Positions 44,921-54,618 of a stretch of 64,000 bases of DNA are shown piece by piece. Source of the stretch: Ktedonobacter robiniae (GTDB lineage: Bacteria; Chloroflexota; Ktedonobacteria; Ktedonobacterales; Ktedonobacteraceae); the NCBI RefSeq assembly GCF_016587375.1, contig NZ_BNJG01000003.1, forward strand, positions 806,001 through 870,000, read 5' to 3'. The stretch's first letter is position 1, and each line of letters opens with the position of its first letter. The position numbers and the translations under genes were made by a program. The notes under the pieces were generated by a model, which had not been told where the DNA came from, made no database searches, and saw only the letters and a program-made list of their open reading frames with translations.

Positions 44921-46435
44921 CTACTCTGCCGAGCCGGTAACTTCGGCGATGATCTCCTGGTCATCGGCCTGCTGGCGGCCAGCGGTGAACTGGCCTACGA
45001 AGTAGAGCAACACACCCACGATCAGGGAGAGCAAACCAATGCCTCCAATCCAGAGCACCCATTGCGCGCTGGTAACCAGTGATGTCCAGGGGCCTGTGAA
45101 TGTGACATACACACCCACGGCACTGGCGATCAGGCCAAAGACGGCGCACAGGTAGAAGACCCAGGTGGGGGCCAGCTTTACCCGTGTGAAGGCATCCTGG
45201 TATTTGTAGCGAATCACAATCACATCCACAAACAGAATGACCATCGAGACACACCAGATAACGGTTACTGCCGCTTGCAGAATATCATAGATGATGGTTG
45301 AAAGGTCGGCAGGCTTGAGGCCAGCATTTAAGGCATATGGAGCCAGAATAAAGGCGATGACCGTAAAGACGGCGGCGATAATAGTCTGCACCAGCACAGC
45401 CATCCAGGGAACTTTGTTGGCATTGACCTTGCTGATGATAGCCGGCATACGACGATCCAGGCCTGAGACAAAGAGCAGGCGCCCGAATGAGTAGTTGTAG
45501 ACAGTTGTGTTAAAGAGGAAGAAGCCAATAAAAATGATATTGACCAGTAGACCCAGCACACTACCCGCACCACCAAAGCCGGAGGTCACCGCCTGGGCAA
45601 TTGCTGAAGGGCTCCCCTGCGCGCTTACCGGGGTCACCGCCTGCATCACACCAAAGGTCGTTAGTAGATAGCCTGCCATGACGACCGCCGAACCCCAGAG
45701 GAGATACCGGGTAATCGAGCGCGTATTGGTGATCTCGACTCCCATATTGAGCGGAACCTCAATACCCAATAGAGCCAGAATAACAGTGCCATAGAAAGTA
45801 TAGGTCGCGGGAACAGGTAACCAGTTATGCGCTGCATAGTCAACATGGGCGGAATGGCCACCAAAGAGGGCCAGCAAGCCAGCCAGTCCCACAAGCAGGA
45901 TCGCGCCGCCATAGGCCACAAAGATCACATTGACCAGATTCTGCGTCACCCGGAAGCGCAGAACAGAGAGTACAAGTGAAAAGGCGAGCACAGCCAGAAT
46001 GACGACCCCTTGCTGCCAGGGCTCAGTCAGCCAGGAGGCGTTGATCTGCTGCAAGAGCGAGACCACGGTATCACTGGTGGCGATCATTACCAGAATACCT
46101 GGCCACCAGGCACAGAAGCCCGCGAAGAAACCCATAAAAGAGCCAAACGCCTTGTGCGTCCAGACATAGATTGAGCCTTCGCCCGGAAACATCAAGCCCA
46201 TCTGACCTGTGACTATCGCCCCCGGAATAAGAAAAGTTATAAAGCCCAGAATCCAGTACACATACGCGGAGGGTCCCGCGCCGCCTGCGACTACCGCGCC
46301 GTTGCTGGCAAAAAGCACAATCGCTACGAAGATCGCCACCATGTCAAATGAATTGAGTACACGCGGTAAAATTCCCCCGGCAATACGCTCCGAGCGGAGC
46401 TGATTGCCTTCATTTCCCATTGCAGATGTCGCCAT
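44921..46435 (-). CDS. APC-superfamily amino-acid permease
   Basis: The 504-aa protein has 12 predicted membrane segments and an APC-type first helix (SFDMVAIFVAIVLFASNGAV). FLIPGAIVTGQMGLMFPGEG in helix 2 and GIEVPLNMGVEITN in helix 6 correspond to the transport core. The substrate is probably an amino acid or related amine. The open frame extends to 46543, but ATG 46435 (MATSAMGNEG) has AGGTAGGG about 10 nt upstream and begins where homologues do. The last 65 codons are duplicated at 33412. Confidence 0.85.
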   Translation of the reverse strand: MATSAMGNEGNQLRSERIAGGILPRVLNSFDMVAIFVAIVLFASNGAVVAGGAGPSAYVYWILGFITFLIPGAIVTGQMGLMFPGEGSIYVWTHKAFGSFMGFFAGFCAWWPGILVMIATSDTVVSLLQQINASWLTEPWQQGVVILAVLAFSLVLSVLRFRVTQNLVNVIFVAYGGAILLVGLAGLLALFGGHSAHVDYAAHNWLPVPATYTFYGTVILALLGIEVPLNMGVEITNTRSITRYLLWGSAVVMAGYLLTTFGVMQAVTPVSAQGSPSAIAQAVTSGFGGAGSVLGLLVNIIFIGFFLFNTTVYNYSFGRLLFVSGLDRRMPAIISKVNANKVPWMAVLVQTIIAAVFTVIAFILAPYALNAGLKPADLSTIIYDILQAAVTVIWCVSMVILFVDVIVIRYKYQDAFTRVKLAPTWVFYLCAVFGLIASAVGVYVTFTGPWTSLVTSAQWVLWIGGIGLLSLIVGVLLYFVGQFTAGRQQADDQEIIAEVTGSAE

Positions 46436-46589
46436 AGCAAGTTTCCCTACCTTTCGCGAAATAATGATACGCGGCTCATCCTTAAAGCCATCATTTACAG
46501 CAAACTCGTTGGGAATCGAAGTGCGCGAAGAGGATTGAAGCACATCTATTTTGATGCTCTTATTATAGCATAGAGGCCGCTTTGATTAG

Positions 46590-46640
46590 GTGACACTCCA
46601 CGTCCCGTAGAACGGGACGGGCTTCTAAGCCAGTTCAAAG
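46590..46640 (-). ncRNA. right end of the TnpB element and 3' part of its omega RNA
   Basis: After the TnpB stop the minus strand contains a short stem (CGTCCCGT/ACGGGACG, 46601-46619) and then GGAGTGTCAC, a typical right-end layout of IS605-type TnpB elements. The omega RNA is normally made of the 3' end of tnpB plus this end, and the guide is the sequence beyond it (here minus strand from about 46589). Boundaries are approximate. Confidence 0.5.
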
Positions 46641-47330
46641 GGATGGCCTGTCTTCGGAGAGACCGTCTCCGCGAGACGTGGTTGAGCCTGAGTCTTGCTT
46701 AGACAACGTTGGGGCGTGTCTGCCCGACTACTCCTTGACCTGGACGGGCCAGGACGGAGATACGTGAAGGAACGAGGAAACCTCACTTGGGTACCATAGG
46801 CAAGCCGATGCATATTGATCGAACCCACCAGGTCCCGATGCCCCGAGAACTGGCAGGCGCGACACGCCCAATTTCTTCCTTTGGGCTTGTGTGTGTGCCC
46901 ACATGCAGGACACTGGCTCGAGGTTCCTCGTTCCGAGCCAGTGAAGCTCATGATGTGGGCGGCTTTGGCTTTGTGCGTGAGATAGTCTCTGTCTTTGCCA
47001 TATTCCCACAAGGCCATGCGCTGGTTGTGGTGTCTGCCACTCTTCTTGTCACGCACCCCATGAGGATTGCCAATGAAGAGGGTTCCAACCTGGTGCTGCA
47101 CACAGAAGTCGATCACCTTGCGGGTGGCTTTGTGCCGCAGGTCTCGAATGCGCCGCTCTGCTCTTCGGCACTGCTTGTTCTTCGCACGTTGCAGCCTCTT
47201 CCAATTTATGCATTTCCATACAGCAATCCCATACCTGTGCGGCTTCCACCTGAGCAGCTTTGAGGCATTGGAATTGTTTGTGTGACAGGCGATTCAGTTG
47301 GTAGATTTTCACCGTTTGCATGCATAGCAT
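46625..47330 (-). pseudogene. tnpB: TnpB relic with the middle deleted
   Basis: TnpB is the RNA-guided nuclease of IS605-type elements. The N-terminus is clear (MQTVKIYQLNRLSHKQFQCL, then VWDCCMEMHK, about 45 residues). Then the frame shifts and the sequence resumes far downstream in the family (RLQRAKNKQCRRAERRIRDL, GTLFIGNPHGV), continuing through the zinc ribbon (CPACGHTHKPKGRNWACRAC) and the last RuvC block (SGHRDLVGSINMH). About 200 codons including the first catalytic Asp are missing. No tnpA is present. It is immobile and without nuclease activity on its own. Confidence 0.85.
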
Positions 47331-47914
47331 GATAACAGAAAAGAGCAGGGTGTACAAGTGGGGAGAACCGGATCTATCCACTCTTCAGTTGTACCTCAGA
47401 ACGATCAAGGGATCCAGAGAAGCGTGTCAGGGGACGTGAGAACAACCTGGGTGGAGTCGGCCCCCACCCAGCCCGAAAGGAACGGCGCTTTCATCCTGTC
47501 CTATGAATGGAAACGGGACTTCCCGCGCCGGGTGTTAAAATAGTCCCGAGATCTTTGCACATTCTCACTTTCACTTGCCGCACATCATCCACAAAGACTA
47601 AACCATTAGCCTGGTCTCCCTAGCCCATTTATGTAAGCAATTAGCAGATAGATGAGTGTGTATGTTAACCTATGCAGGATACATAGCAAATGCAGACAGC
47701 GAACGTGAATTTTCCGGCAATCTTATCGTTGCCGATGTTTTTTGCATAAAGGAGTCAAAAAACAGAGAGGTCAGTCGCATCATACGCATGTGAAGAGGGA
47801 AAAGTGACACTCGTCGCTGAGTACCCATTTCCTAACCCTGAATCAGTCAGGCCCTTTCATATGTGTAATAAAGGAGCAACCTGCTGCTGACCATGAAAAC
47901 GTATAAGGAGGCAT
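47331..47914. other. TnpB left flank and PBP leader region
   Basis: The first 230 nt contain an open frame (47358-47543, ending KRDFPRRVLK) and a possible right-end-like sequence on the plus strand (GGGACTTCCCGCGCCGGGTG near 47517). This may be the remains of another TnpB-type element end, but I cannot confirm it. From 47560 on the sequence is AT-rich leader for the PBP gene, with a strong AAGGAGG site at 47907. Confidence 0.4.
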
Positions 47915-50900
47915 ATGAGTAATAACTGGAATCAGCCAGGCGCGCCAGCGAACAAGACGCAGAACGGCAAACCGGCAAAAAAAACGGGAGGATTACTCAG
48001 CAACTATCAGCAGAAAAATGTCGAGCAGCAACTACCCGCTTCACGCCCATTTTCACAACGACCTGCCGGCCCTAGTCAACCTCCACAGTTTCCGCCTGCA
48101 GCCAATCCGCGTCGGCCTGCTTCTTCGCAGTTTCCGCCTTCCCAACCCCAACAGTTCCAGCCACAGATGCCACCACAACCACAGAGGCCCCAGCAGTTCT
48201 CTCCACAAACTGCACGGCCCCCCATGAGGCCTTTACCCCCTCAACAACAGGGCTGGATGCCAAATGCGATGCAAGTTATGCGCCAGGTCTCTGGGAAAAT
48301 GGCCACTTTGGGGCGCAGTAATTATACACAGACTACGCAGACTGCGCCGCCACCTATGGGAAACTATCAGGGGTCATATCCTCAAGGCGGCAATCCCCTC
48401 GCTCAGCAACCAACCCTGGAGCAAACTACTCCCTGGAAACGCGCTTTGAACTCGCCCTTTATCGCACCTTTGATCACTAACAAGCGCCGTGGGCGTGGAC
48501 GTCCACAATCGCGCTTCCGCAGGATCTTCAATCGCGTAGCTCTGGCGGTATTGATAGTGGGATTTGTGGTCACATCTATCACGGGCTTCTTTGCTGTGAG
48601 CTATTATCAACAACAAGCGGGCAAGGTCGCTAGCATTGCGAACAAGACGAGCGCGCAAACAACACGCATCTACGACCGCAACACGACATTAATTGGGGAG
48701 TTCTACAATCAAGAAGAAGGAAGTGCTGGCCGCTCAACACCCATCTCGTTTAAAGATATTCCCCAGGTTTTGCAGGACGCCCAGGTTTCTGCCGAGGATC
48801 GCACCTTCTGGAACAACGCGGGTATCGATCCACAGGGTATTCTGCGTGCCGCCACCTCCGGTAATGGCGGTGGTAGTACCATTACGCAGCAGGTGATTAA
48901 AAATCTGTCGAAGCAGAGTCAGAGTACCTACACGCGCAAACTCGTCGAGGCAACCCTGGCTCTGGGTATGACACAACAATATCCCAAGTGGAAGATTCTG
49001 GAGATCTACTTTAATAGTGTCCCCTATGGGATTCAGGATCTCGGTGTTGAGGCTGCGGTTCGCGATTTATTTGGCTTGCAGCCCGATTGCGATAAAAACT
49101 TTAACTGTAAGCCCGGCATTACAAAGCTAGCTCTTGATCCCAAGACTGGCAAGCCCAATCCAATTGTGGAATTGGCTCGTGCTTCGTTGTTGGCTGGGAT
49201 TCCTAATAATCCCACCATTTTTGACCCATCAATCAGCGAGACCACACGCCAGAACGCGCTCGGCCGCCAGGACTATGTCCTGCAAAAGATGAAGGCAGAC
49301 GGCAAGCGCGTCGATGGTAAACCCATAGACGACGAGATGATCCAGCAGGCCGAGAAATTAACTGCTACCTGGAAATTCGCGCCATATAGCGCGATTAAAA
49401 AGGCTCCTCACTTCACCGATTGGGTCACACTTCAGATGGTGCATATACTCGGCAATGGTGACGATCAAATGGGGCTGCAGGCCTTCCTCTCGGGCGGCTT
49501 CAACATTCGCACCACCCTGGATATGAATATTCAGCAGTATGTTCAGGATGCCTCGAAATACTTTATTACGCAGCCAACCTATCAGAAGTTCGGCAGCTAT
49601 GCTGGAACAACGGCTGTACTCAATCGAGACCTGCAAGTGAATGATGCCGCGGTCGTAGTCATGAACTCCAAGACAGGCGAGGTCCTGGGGATGAGTGGTA
49701 GCGTTGACTATTACAAGGACCCAAAGAACAAGCGTGTAGCTGGTAGCGTTAATGTGACCACGAGTGGGCGTGGTCCTGGCTCGACCTTTAAACCAATCGT
49801 CTATGCCACGGCCTTCCAGATGGGGTGGAATCCAGGGATTGTCCTACCTGACGTTCGTACCTACTTTCCAAATGGCGCTGCTGCAGGCGCCTTGGATCAA
49901 GATAACGTAGAATTCCCATATTCGCCCAATGACTACGGTGGGAAGCCGAATGGGGTATCTGGGCCACGCTCAACTATTCGGGCGGCGCTGGCAAACTCAT
50001 ACAACATTCCAGCGGTAAAGGCGATGACCTTTGCTGGCACCGATAATGTCTTTAATAACGCGCGCCTGATGGGAATCACCAGCCTTGATCAAGCTATGCA
50101 GAAGCAAAAATGCACGGATGCCATGAATTGTTTTCACCTGACGCCAGTCCTGGGTACGGTGGATGTCTCGCCCCTGGAGATGACCAGCGCCTACCAGACC
50201 TTCGCCAACGATGGTGTGCATGTTCCGTACCAGAATATTCTCGATGTCTGGGATAACTATGGCAACCATCTCTTCCATTATGACCCGGCGAAGACGAAAG
50301 GCACGCGTGTCTTTTCCAGCCAGGTCAACTACCTTCTCACGTCGGTCCTGAGCGATGAGCCATCACGCCAGCCAGAGTTTCCTGGCGACCATGATCTTTC
50401 GTTCTATGACTGGGATCCAAGCTGCCAGGCATCTCTCAAGACATACATTAGCTGTGATACCTACCAGGTAGGCGCCAAAACTGGTACCACCGATTCCTTC
50501 AAGGATAACTGGACGATTGGTTATACCCCTAGAGCCACGGTTGGGGTCTGGGCAGGGAATGCCGATGGTCATGACATGGCAAATGGAGTGGTTGGTATTA
50601 CCGGGGCGGCTCCCATCTGGCATGCTGTGATGGAGTTTGTCTCCGGGCGCCCCTGCGCCGACATTAACGATGCAATGAACGTACACATTGCTTGCCACAC
50701 CTCTCGCCTCGATCCGGCAACGGATGGCATGACCGGCCCGACCACATTCTCTAAGCCCGGTGGCGTGACCTATACCTGCAACCTTTCGGCGCAGGATGGG
50801 CTGGCGGGGGCGGGTATCTGTGACTGGGTTATCAATGGTCAGGCCCCGACACTGCGCGGGCGAGACATTATCCCCACTGCGCCCACCAACACGAATGGCA

Positions 50901-51052
50901 ATGGTGGAAACAAACCGGGTGGCGGTAATAACACCCCGACCCCAACGCCAACCCCGGCAATAACGCCGACGGTCACATCAACGCCGAAACCGCAGAAGAC
51001 ACCTTCGCCTTTCCCGACTTTGGTGCCTCCGTTCCCTACTCCGACTCCGTAG
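47915..51052 (+). CDS. class A penicillin-binding protein (PBP1A-like)
   Basis: The 1045-aa protein polymerises and crosslinks peptidoglycan. Residues 1-200 are a Pro/Gln-rich, basic cytoplasmic tail. One membrane segment follows (VALAVLIVGFVVTSITGFFA, about 208-227). The GT51 transglycosylase (about 275-460) has AEDRTFW with the catalytic Glu, GGSTITQQ and KWKILEIYFNSVPYG. The transpeptidase (about 545-880) has SxxK in GPGSTFKPIVYA, SYN, and KTG in GAKTGTTDSF. The C-terminus is a Gly/Pro/Thr-rich tail (PTPTPTPAITPT) that may attach to or span the wall. AAGGAGG precedes ATG. It is monocistronic, ending at a 68-bp palindrome. Confidence 0.92.
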   Translation: MSNNWNQPGAPANKTQNGKPAKKTGGLLSNYQQKNVEQQLPASRPFSQRPAGPSQPPQFPPAANPRRPASSQFPPSQPQQFQPQMPPQPQRPQQFSPQTARPPMRPLPPQQQGWMPNAMQVMRQVSGKMATLGRSNYTQTTQTAPPPMGNYQGSYPQGGNPLAQQPTLEQTTPWKRALNSPFIAPLITNKRRGRGRPQSRFRRIFNRVALAVLIVGFVVTSITGFFAVSYYQQQAGKVASIANKTSAQTTRIYDRNTTLIGEFYNQEEGSAGRSTPISFKDIPQVLQDAQVSAEDRTFWNNAGIDPQGILRAATSGNGGGSTITQQVIKNLSKQSQSTYTRKLVEATLALGMTQQYPKWKILEIYFNSVPYGIQDLGVEAAVRDLFGLQPDCDKNFNCKPGITKLALDPKTGKPNPIVELARASLLAGIPNNPTIFDPSISETTRQNALGRQDYVLQKMKADGKRVDGKPIDDEMIQQAEKLTATWKFAPYSAIKKAPHFTDWVTLQMVHILGNGDDQMGLQAFLSGGFNIRTTLDMNIQQYVQDASKYFITQPTYQKFGSYAGTTAVLNRDLQVNDAAVVVMNSKTGEVLGMSGSVDYYKDPKNKRVAGSVNVTTSGRGPGSTFKPIVYATAFQMGWNPGIVLPDVRTYFPNGAAAGALDQDNVEFPYSPNDYGGKPNGVSGPRSTIRAALANSYNIPAVKAMTFAGTDNVFNNARLMGITSLDQAMQKQKCTDAMNCFHLTPVLGTVDVSPLEMTSAYQTFANDGVHVPYQNILDVWDNYGNHLFHYDPAKTKGTRVFSSQVNYLLTSVLSDEPSRQPEFPGDHDLSFYDWDPSCQASLKTYISCDTYQVGAKTGTTDSFKDNWTIGYTPRATVGVWAGNADGHDMANGVVGITGAAPIWHAVMEFVSGRPCADINDAMNVHIACHTSRLDPATDGMTGPTTFSKPGGVTYTCNLSAQDGLAGAGICDWVINGQAPTLRGRDIIPTAPTNTNGNGGNKPGGGNNTPTPTPTPAITPTVTSTPKPQKTPSPFPTLVPPFPTPTP

Positions 51053-51079
51053 GTTTTCTGGCCCGTCTTTGCGACTGTA

Positions 51080-51147
51080 AAACAATAGTGTATGACAGAT
51101 ACCGGGCTGCCCGCGGGCAGCCCGGTATCTGTCATACACTATTGTTT
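51080..51147. terminator. perfect 68-bp palindrome between convergent genes
   Basis: Two 34-nt arms meet without loop (centre CCGCGG region). It starts 28 nt after the PBP stop and overlaps the stop codon of the glutamine-synthetase-like gene on the other strand. Termination in both directions is inferred. Confidence 0.75.
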
Positions 51148-52513
51148 AATATTTGTAGAAGTGTTGCGCGGCCTCTTCTTCGGGAGTCTTCTCTTTAAAG
51201 AATTCGATTTCGTTACGCTTGACGGCAATGTAGGAGGTAGCCAGCAGCGAACCCAGAGCTTCGGTGAGTACGGTGTCGTGCTCCAATTCGTCGAGGGCCT
51301 CGCTGAGGGTGGTTGGCAGGCGCTGGATGCCCAGGCGAGCGCGCTCTTCATCGCTATAGTTGCCGGGATCAATCTCTTGTGGCTCCCCTGGCTCGATACG
51401 CTTCTCGATGCCGTCGAGGCCTGCTGCTAGCAGCGCGCCCAACGCCAGGTAGGGATTGCCGCTATGGTCGGCACATTTCAGCTCGATATTAGCAGAATTG
51501 GCTTCGCGCCCGCTGAAGAGCGAGGGGATGCGGATCGCGCCTTCGCGATTATCATAGCCATAGACACTATAGGCCGAACTCCAGTAATGCGGCAATAGGC
51601 GCCTGTAGGAGTTGGGGCTACCACAGGTGAGCGCGACCAGGCCGCGAATATGCTTCAAGACGCCGCCCACAAAGTATTTGCCAAGCTGGCTAAAACCACC
51701 ACGCTGGCCCTCTTCAAAGAAGAGGTTTTTCCCGGCCTGCTCGCCACGCTCAGTCCCCCAGAGACTCATGTGGATATGTGCGCCGCTGCCCGCTTGATCG
51801 AGAAATGGCTTGGGGGCAAAGGTCGCGTACAGACCATAGTCGCGCGCCACGCTCCTGACCGTCTCGCGAACCAGGCAGACGTTGTCCGCGGCTCTGAGCA
51901 CGTTGGCGTGCTGGATTGAGAGCTCTTGTTGCGCGGGTCCCAGTTCCGTGTGAAATAGCTCGATGGAGATTCCCTGCGCCTCTAAGGCGGCGAGAATGGC
52001 ATCGATCACATGTGCCTGTTCATCGAGACCGATGCTGCTATAACAGAGGCTGCTGTCGGCGGGAAGAAACTGCCCCGTCTGCTCGTCTTTGCGTGCCAGG
52101 TAAAATTCGTGCTCAACCGCAGCCTCTGCACGCATACCATGCGCGGCTAGGCGCGCGCTTATGCGCTTCAAGAAGGTACGCGGGCAGGCTTCCCAGGGAA
52201 CGCCATCCGTACCGACCATATCACACATCATGGAGGCCGCGTGTGGTGCGTAGGGCAGCGTGACAAAGGTCTCCGGATCTGGCAACAGGCGGAACTCACC
52301 AACCGGCCCCATACCCTCGACAGCCGCCAGTTGTTCTACTCCCGTAAAGGCCTGCATGGCCAGCGTCTGCCCAATGCCCTCACGCATACGGCTCTCCAGC
52401 TTATCCACATGTGTGGCCTTGCCGCGAATAATTCCCCCATTATCGCAGTAGAGGAAACGCACCAGGCGAATTTTGTCATTCTTCGCCTTGAGTATGATTT
52501 GATGCTTATCCAT
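51146..52513 (-). CDS. glutamine synthetase family protein
   Basis: The 455-aa protein has the N-terminal beta-grasp domain (VRFLYCDNGGIIRGKA) and the catalytic domain with HEFYLAR, ELGPAQQELS, GSGAHIHMSLWG, CGSPNSYRRLLPHYW and ANSANIELKCADHSGNPYL, which hold the metal- and ATP-binding residues. It resembles the GlnA-like/gamma-glutamylpolyamine-type branch more than canonical GlnA, because the adenylylation motif is not evident. ATG 52513 has GGGAGA 8 nt upstream; the frame is open to 52561. It could make glutamine or ligate glutamate to an amine. Confidence 0.85.
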   Translation of the reverse strand: MDKHQIILKAKNDKIRLVRFLYCDNGGIIRGKATHVDKLESRMREGIGQTLAMQAFTGVEQLAAVEGMGPVGEFRLLPDPETFVTLPYAPHAASMMCDMVGTDGVPWEACPRTFLKRISARLAAHGMRAEAAVEHEFYLARKDEQTGQFLPADSSLCYSSIGLDEQAHVIDAILAALEAQGISIELFHTELGPAQQELSIQHANVLRAADNVCLVRETVRSVARDYGLYATFAPKPFLDQAGSGAHIHMSLWGTERGEQAGKNLFFEEGQRGGFSQLGKYFVGGVLKHIRGLVALTCGSPNSYRRLLPHYWSSAYSVYGYDNREGAIRIPSLFSGREANSANIELKCADHSGNPYLALGALLAAGLDGIEKRIEPGEPQEIDPGNYSDEERARLGIQRLPTTLSEALDELEHDTVLTEALGSLLATSYIAVKRNEIEFFKEKTPEEEAAQHFYKY

Positions 52514-52740
52514 AGGCTTCTCTCCCAGACTTTGATTTATTCTACTATAACATATACTCAAGCAACCATTTTCGCCTCATTTTTGCTAAGCTTGGGCCCC
52601 TCGCCATTCGCCTGCTTGAGTTCAAAACCGCCCCAAAGTTGTCAAACGGTGTCAACCAAAGTGCCTCAGTGTCAATCACATTGGGTACAAAATTGGGTGC
52701 ATCGTCTGGGGCCGCTACTTTTTCCTTCAAAGATGCGCGC

Positions 52741-53798
52741 TCACAGCTCTTGATGCTGATGGACCGTCATCAAGAGCTTGCCCCGTGGCCGCAGGGTGAT
52801 CAGCGGCTCTGGGACCACGTTGGTCTCGGGCAGGAGGCGCAACTGATACCGAGACAGGATCGTCGCTAGGATGAGCAGTGCTTCGGTGAGGGCAAACTGG
52901 TTGCCGATACACACGCGCGGCCCTCCCCCAAAGGGGAAGTAGGCAAAGCGATGACGCCCGGCTGAACACTCGGGGGAGAAGCGCTCGGGATCGAAGACAT
53001 CAGGCCGCTCCCAGAAGTCAGGATGCCGGTGAGTCATCGCAGGAAACATCAGGACATACGCCCCTTTGGCAATACGATAGCCGTCAATTTCATCTTCAGC
53101 GATGGCCTGGCGGGCAAAGGCCCATGCCGGTGGATAGAGGCGCATGGACTCCTCAAGCACCATGCGCGTCAGTGGAAGCTGGGGCAGGCAGATCCTCCAT
53201 CTGCGGAGCGCGCCCATTAAGGCTTGTGCTTCCAAATGATTGATCGTGGTGACGCCTGCAACACGCGCTCCTTATGCGCAAGCATATCTGCGCCAAAGAG
53301 TGCTTTACACACAATGTTTAAGGTTAGGCCACTCATCTCCTGGAACAGATCGAGGGACTGTCCTGCGTTGATGCCTGCTTCCTCAGTCCAGGCCAGGTCG
53401 CTCTCGGCTATCAGCTGGCCTATGGCGACGATCTGCTTCCGATGAAAGACCGGCTGGATCAGGCGACGCTGGTGCAGCCAGGAGTCTCCATTGTTGGTGA
53501 GCAGGCCATTGCCCAGCGTCAGGCGAAGCGCTTGATTGGAAATCCCCCCTTTGCGATAGTTGAAGTGATTCTCCTGAACGACATGGCGCACGCCATCAGG
53601 ATGAAAGACCAGGGTCCAGGGACCCAGGACCGTTGGCAGCGTCACGAGATCGCCGTAGCGCTCGAGTAGTTCCTGTAACAAGCTTAGAGTATGGCGCGCA
53701 AATCTGACGGTATTCCAGGCCACCGTAGGCCATGGCGATCCAGGGGGCAGGCGTCTGCGCCGCGTTGCTGGGAGCGATGCAAGTGTAGTATGAGACAT
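52741..53798 (-). pseudogene. cytochrome P450 with its middle (I-helix) deleted
   Basis: The 5' part (from ATG 53798, GAGGAG site) gives a normal P450 N-terminus: LPPGSPWPTVAWN, FRHVV-like HPDGVRHVVQENHFNY, LTNNGDSWLHQRRLIQPVFH, ending near VLQAS. After a join around 53190-53262 the other frame continues with LPQLPLTRMVLEESMRLYPP (ExxR), PERFSPE and the heme-ligand loop FPFGGGPRVCIGN. Roughly 100 residues including the oxygen-activating I-helix (AGxET/S) are missing, and the join is out of frame. It is a dead bacterial CYP102/CYP4-like gene. Confidence 0.85.
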
Positions 53799-54129
53799 CT
53801 GTTTTTCTCCTCAAAGACAAAGTTCGTAGGTAGTAAGTTCGACTCGGTGCTCATCAATGTCTGAGAGGGCAACGAGTGAGCTATGGGATGATCCTCAAAA
53901 CGGCAGGGGATCCTGACCTCAGCCTTTATGCAACAGACTCAGCACGAGCAATGAGTTGGCTCTCGCGCAAGATGAGCAAGGCGCTCCAGAGAGAAGGTGA
54001 TCTTCTTGCTCCAGCGCAAGCTGGCTTCGCTTGTTATGCTCCCCACGTCCTACTACAATCAAAATACCGGATAACAGTGAAAGAAACAAGTACACAAAAT
54101 AATTTGAGGTAGTCTAGAAAATCATACTA
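53799..54129. other. intergenic region, no gene seen
   Basis: A plus-strand open frame here (53876-54112) has no ribosome site or family resemblance. The sequence becomes AT-rich just before the HxlR relic, whose 5' end seems to have been lost at about 54125. Confidence 0.4.
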
Positions 54130-54353
54130 ATGCTCACCCTCCAATTGCGGGAGCTAGAGCAGGCAGGGATCATTCACCGGCAGGTCTATGCTCAGGTCCC
54201 CCAAAGGTGGAATACTCACTCACTGAGGCGGAACGAAGCCTGGAACCGATCGTCTATCAGGTTCACGCCTGGGGAGAGTGGTACTGCGAGCAAAACAACA
54301 TCGAATATTGGCAGTTGAGTGACAACATAAAAGATCATGGTATCCGTGCGTGA
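54130..54353 (+). pseudogene. HxlR-family regulator, 5'-truncated and frameshifted
   Basis: MLTLQLRELEQAGIIHRQVY is the recognition-helix and wing part of an HxlR winged-helix repressor. A CCCCC run at 54198-54202 lacks one base; restoring it gives AQVPPKVEYSLTEAERSLEP, then VHAWGEWYCEQN, the standard HxlR C-terminus, ending at TGA 54351. The first about 45 residues of the family are missing. The gene probably once controlled the PPOX gene downstream; now it is unlikely to bind DNA. Confidence 0.75.
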
Positions 54354-54445
54354 GATTGGCTGCACTGCCTCCCTTGACAAGTTCCCCATCTCTGGCTATA
54401 GTACGTTAGTGAACACTCACACACATATGGAGAAGGGGCTGCTTG

Positions 54446-54476
54446 CAAGCATCCAGCCTTCCTGACTGGATGCTTG
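54446..54476. terminator. 11-bp stem hairpin after the HxlR relic
   Basis: CAAGCATCCAG and CTGGATGCTTG with a 9-nt loop. No T tract follows, so function is tentative. Confidence 0.4.
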
Positions 54477-54618
54477 AGAGAAAAACCTCTCTGTAGGACG
54501 TGAATGCATTCTTTAGTATGTCAAGTGAATGGACGGATGACATATATGGTTTTGGCGAAACCGTTTGCTGCTCTTAGAGGACTCTAAGCAGATTGAGCAC
54601 AAGAAAGAGAGACAGATC

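Noticed and set aside
53876..54112. 78-codon plus-strand frame between the P450 and HxlR relics
   Set aside because: No ribosome site, no family similarity, and composition unlike coding sequence.
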